In this document: one piece after another, positions 35,850 to 36,882 of the stretch | Position numbering within the stretch: the first letter of the stretch is position 1 | Layout of the letters: every line of letters starts with the position of its first letter | From: an uncultured Clostridia bacterium | GTDB taxonomy: Bacteria > Bacillota > Clostridia > TANB77 > CAG-508 | DNA: 36,882 nt | NCBI GenBank assembly: GCA_947632835.1 | Contig: CANRQI010000004.1 | Coordinates: forward strand, 1 to 36,882 | Direction: 5' to 3' | Position numbers and translations under genes: made by a program | The notes under the pieces: generated by a model | Seen by the model: only the letters and a program-made list of their open reading frames with translations | Database searches by the model: none | What the model was told of the DNA's origin: nothing

Positions 35850-36882
35850 CTATTCTTCAATTAATTCAAAAGTTCCGTTATCAAGTTCTATATATCCTGC
35901 TCCTGAACCAATCCCTTGATGAGAATGTATTATATTTTCTTTTTCTTCTATTATTTGAACATTTTTAACCGCTCCATTTTGTGACGTATCTCTTACTACT
36001 AATTTAGATTCGTCTGCCACCCCATATTTTATTTTTCTTTCTTCTGACATATAGCAATAATTATCATATACCGCCCTTCGTATTCCATCTTGTAAAAATA
36101 TCTTTGCTGGTATTATTTTTTTATTATTGTCATTTATAAAACTTATCATTTTAGCCTCTTGTTTAATTTTTCCTGAACTTCCATCCAATAAATTTCCATT
36201 TTTATCATACTCATAACACACTTGAGAATAGTCAAATACATCTCCTGTTATTCTATTTCCATTATATGAATTTATCTCTGACGTTTTCGAATACTTTATT
36301 ATTCCACCTTCACCAGCAATCCCCCCAGAACCAGCCGTTGACCAACTTAATGCCAATTTTTGGTCCCTAAAACTAGGCCAGCCAGACCAACAACCGCCTA
36401 ATCCAAACCAACCGTCGAAAATACTACCATCTGGCTGCACAGTACTATCATATGAATAATATCCTCCACCCGGTCCAATAGCGTAAGAATTGAACGGACC
36501 TCTAATTGAACCTAAACCATTTAAAGAGCCTTTTATACCATTCTCCCCGAAACCACCTGTATATCCTCCAGCAGAACAAGCGTGATCACCACCGCCCACC
36601 GACCAGCTCCACCACCGACCGATTCCTGCAGCTGGATAACCTCCACCACCTGAACCCGAATCAGTATTGCCAGACAAAGCAGCACCACCGTCCCGCTCCA
36701 CCATAAGAAAAAACAGTTATATTATTTAGTATATTTATTATCCCACAATTTTCACCAGCAAAACCACAACTTCCTGAATCTGAAACACCATAAGGATATG
36801 GTCCTTTAAAATTATCCCTAGTAAAATCTGTATTCGCCATACCACCAGCTCCACCATTTCCGACCAATTCCGAGCTCCAGCT
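35850..36882 (-). CDS. Glycine-rich surface protein, 5' end outside window, six CGG +1 shifts
   Basis: The start lies right of the window. Plain reading gives two overlapping frames. Skipping C at 36872, 36862, 36690, 36617, 36601 and 36594 gives one frame that is far more uniform: GAGIGGNGGAGGMANTDF, then SYGGAGGGAALSGNTDSGSG, then PAAGIGGGGAGGGGGDHA, in place of the odd RWWSWSV. The glycine-rich part has paired cysteines and aromatic residues, followed by a region of about 150 residues (VFDYSQVCYEYDKNGNLLDG) and a C-terminal beta-rich tail. Such glycine-rich domains occur in surface proteins of gut Clostridia. The function is unknown. It is the upstream neighbour of the LRR gene. Confidence 0.75.
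36592..36617 (-). other. Three CGG +1 sites in 24 bases (C at 36617, 36601, 36594)
   Basis: GGT-C-GGT, GGT-C-GGT and GGG-C-GGT occur in succession. Together they add three bases, so the frame is restored either way, but only skipping them yields an unbroken glycine run. Confidence 0.7.
36688..36690 (-). other. CGG +1 site in glycine-rich gene (GGA-C-GGT)
   Basis: Unshifted reading runs to TGA nine codons later. Skipping the C joins SYGGAG to GGAALSGNTDSG in the next frame. Confidence 0.8.
36860..36872 (-). other. Two CGG +1 sites at window edge (C at 36872 and 36862)
   Basis: GCT-C-GGA and GGT-C-GGA. Skipping both gives AGAGIGGNGGAGG; otherwise the frame reads as WSSEL or changes halfway through. 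Confidence 0.65.

Noticed and set aside
36592..36617. A tryptophan-rich RWWSWSV motif in the glycine-rich protein
   Set aside because: It arises only from reading three CGGs as triplets; skipping the Cs gives a uniform glycine run.
1..36882. UGA read as a sense codon
   Set aside because: No corrected gene contains an internal TGA, and TGA closes at least one normal frame.
1..36882. CRISPR arrays, tRNA or rRNA genes
   Set aside because: No regularly spaced repeats and no cloverleaf or rRNA signatures were seen on either strand.

Overview
The window is very AT-rich. Its genes (cysS, lysS, tsaB/tsaD/tsaE, rimI, a RecU-like resolvase, a Lon-family protease, sortase, ImmA/IrrE peptidase) and its proteins with a prepilin-type N-terminus point to a low-GC Bacillota, most likely an uncultured gut Clostridia. 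The family-level placement is only a guess. Every recognisable gene is on the minus strand except one small GC-rich gene at 13811-14014, which looks acquired.

The main observation is a rule for reading frames. Five genes are broken in a conventional translation: two leucine-rich-repeat/glycine-rich surface proteins at the window ends, the PiT phosphate transporter, tsaD and a U32 peptidase. Each becomes one full-length, family-typical ORF if a single C is skipped wherever an in-frame CGG is met, so that CGG-N is read as one glycine (GGN). By hand I count 15 in-frame CGG codons in minus-strand genes. All 15 are at such a site, all required shifts are at a CGG, and no CGG reads as arginine. CGG in the other two phases (for example aac gga or acg gca) is common and harmless. 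Either CGG is an unassigned codon in this organism and drives +1 frameshifting or four-base decoding, or the sequence carries a strikingly frame-aware insertion artefact. tsaD is essential in most bacteria, which argues that the genes are translated.

Layout, left to right (transcription runs right to left). 1-250: upstream region of a gene outside the window, with a poly-T tract. 270-3130: LRR surface protein with five CGG shifts. 3184-4116: AlkD-like protein and a small protein. 4240-7545: FtsX-type ABC exporter. 7673-10661: RecU-like resolvase and Lon-like protease. 10789-13520: rimI-tsaB-tsaE plus a membrane-anchored protein. 13601-14045: hairpin element and the acquired small gene. 14055-17873: cysS, a 2-TM/ImmA pair, a histidine phosphatase, a membrane protein. 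17874-18648: non-coding stretch with a possible structured RNA. 18649-21018: sortase, PiT transporter, YgjP-like peptidase. 21445-23577: large secreted surface protein whose upstream region is a second copy of 1-250. 23895-26339: phosphohydrolase, tsaD, M50 peptidase. 26646-31354: ABC-2 exporter, a hydrolase fragment, and a lysS fused to an HD domain. 31412-32645: U32 peptidase. 32969-35770: second LRR protein. 35850 to the edge: glycine-rich surface protein with six CGG shifts.

The two LRR genes share an identical 5' boundary inside a truncated prepilin-like segment and lack a Shine-Dalgarno, so they look like cassettes rather than self-sufficient genes. Five related hairpin-forming elements (about 115-210 bp) are scattered between genes, often against a stop codon.
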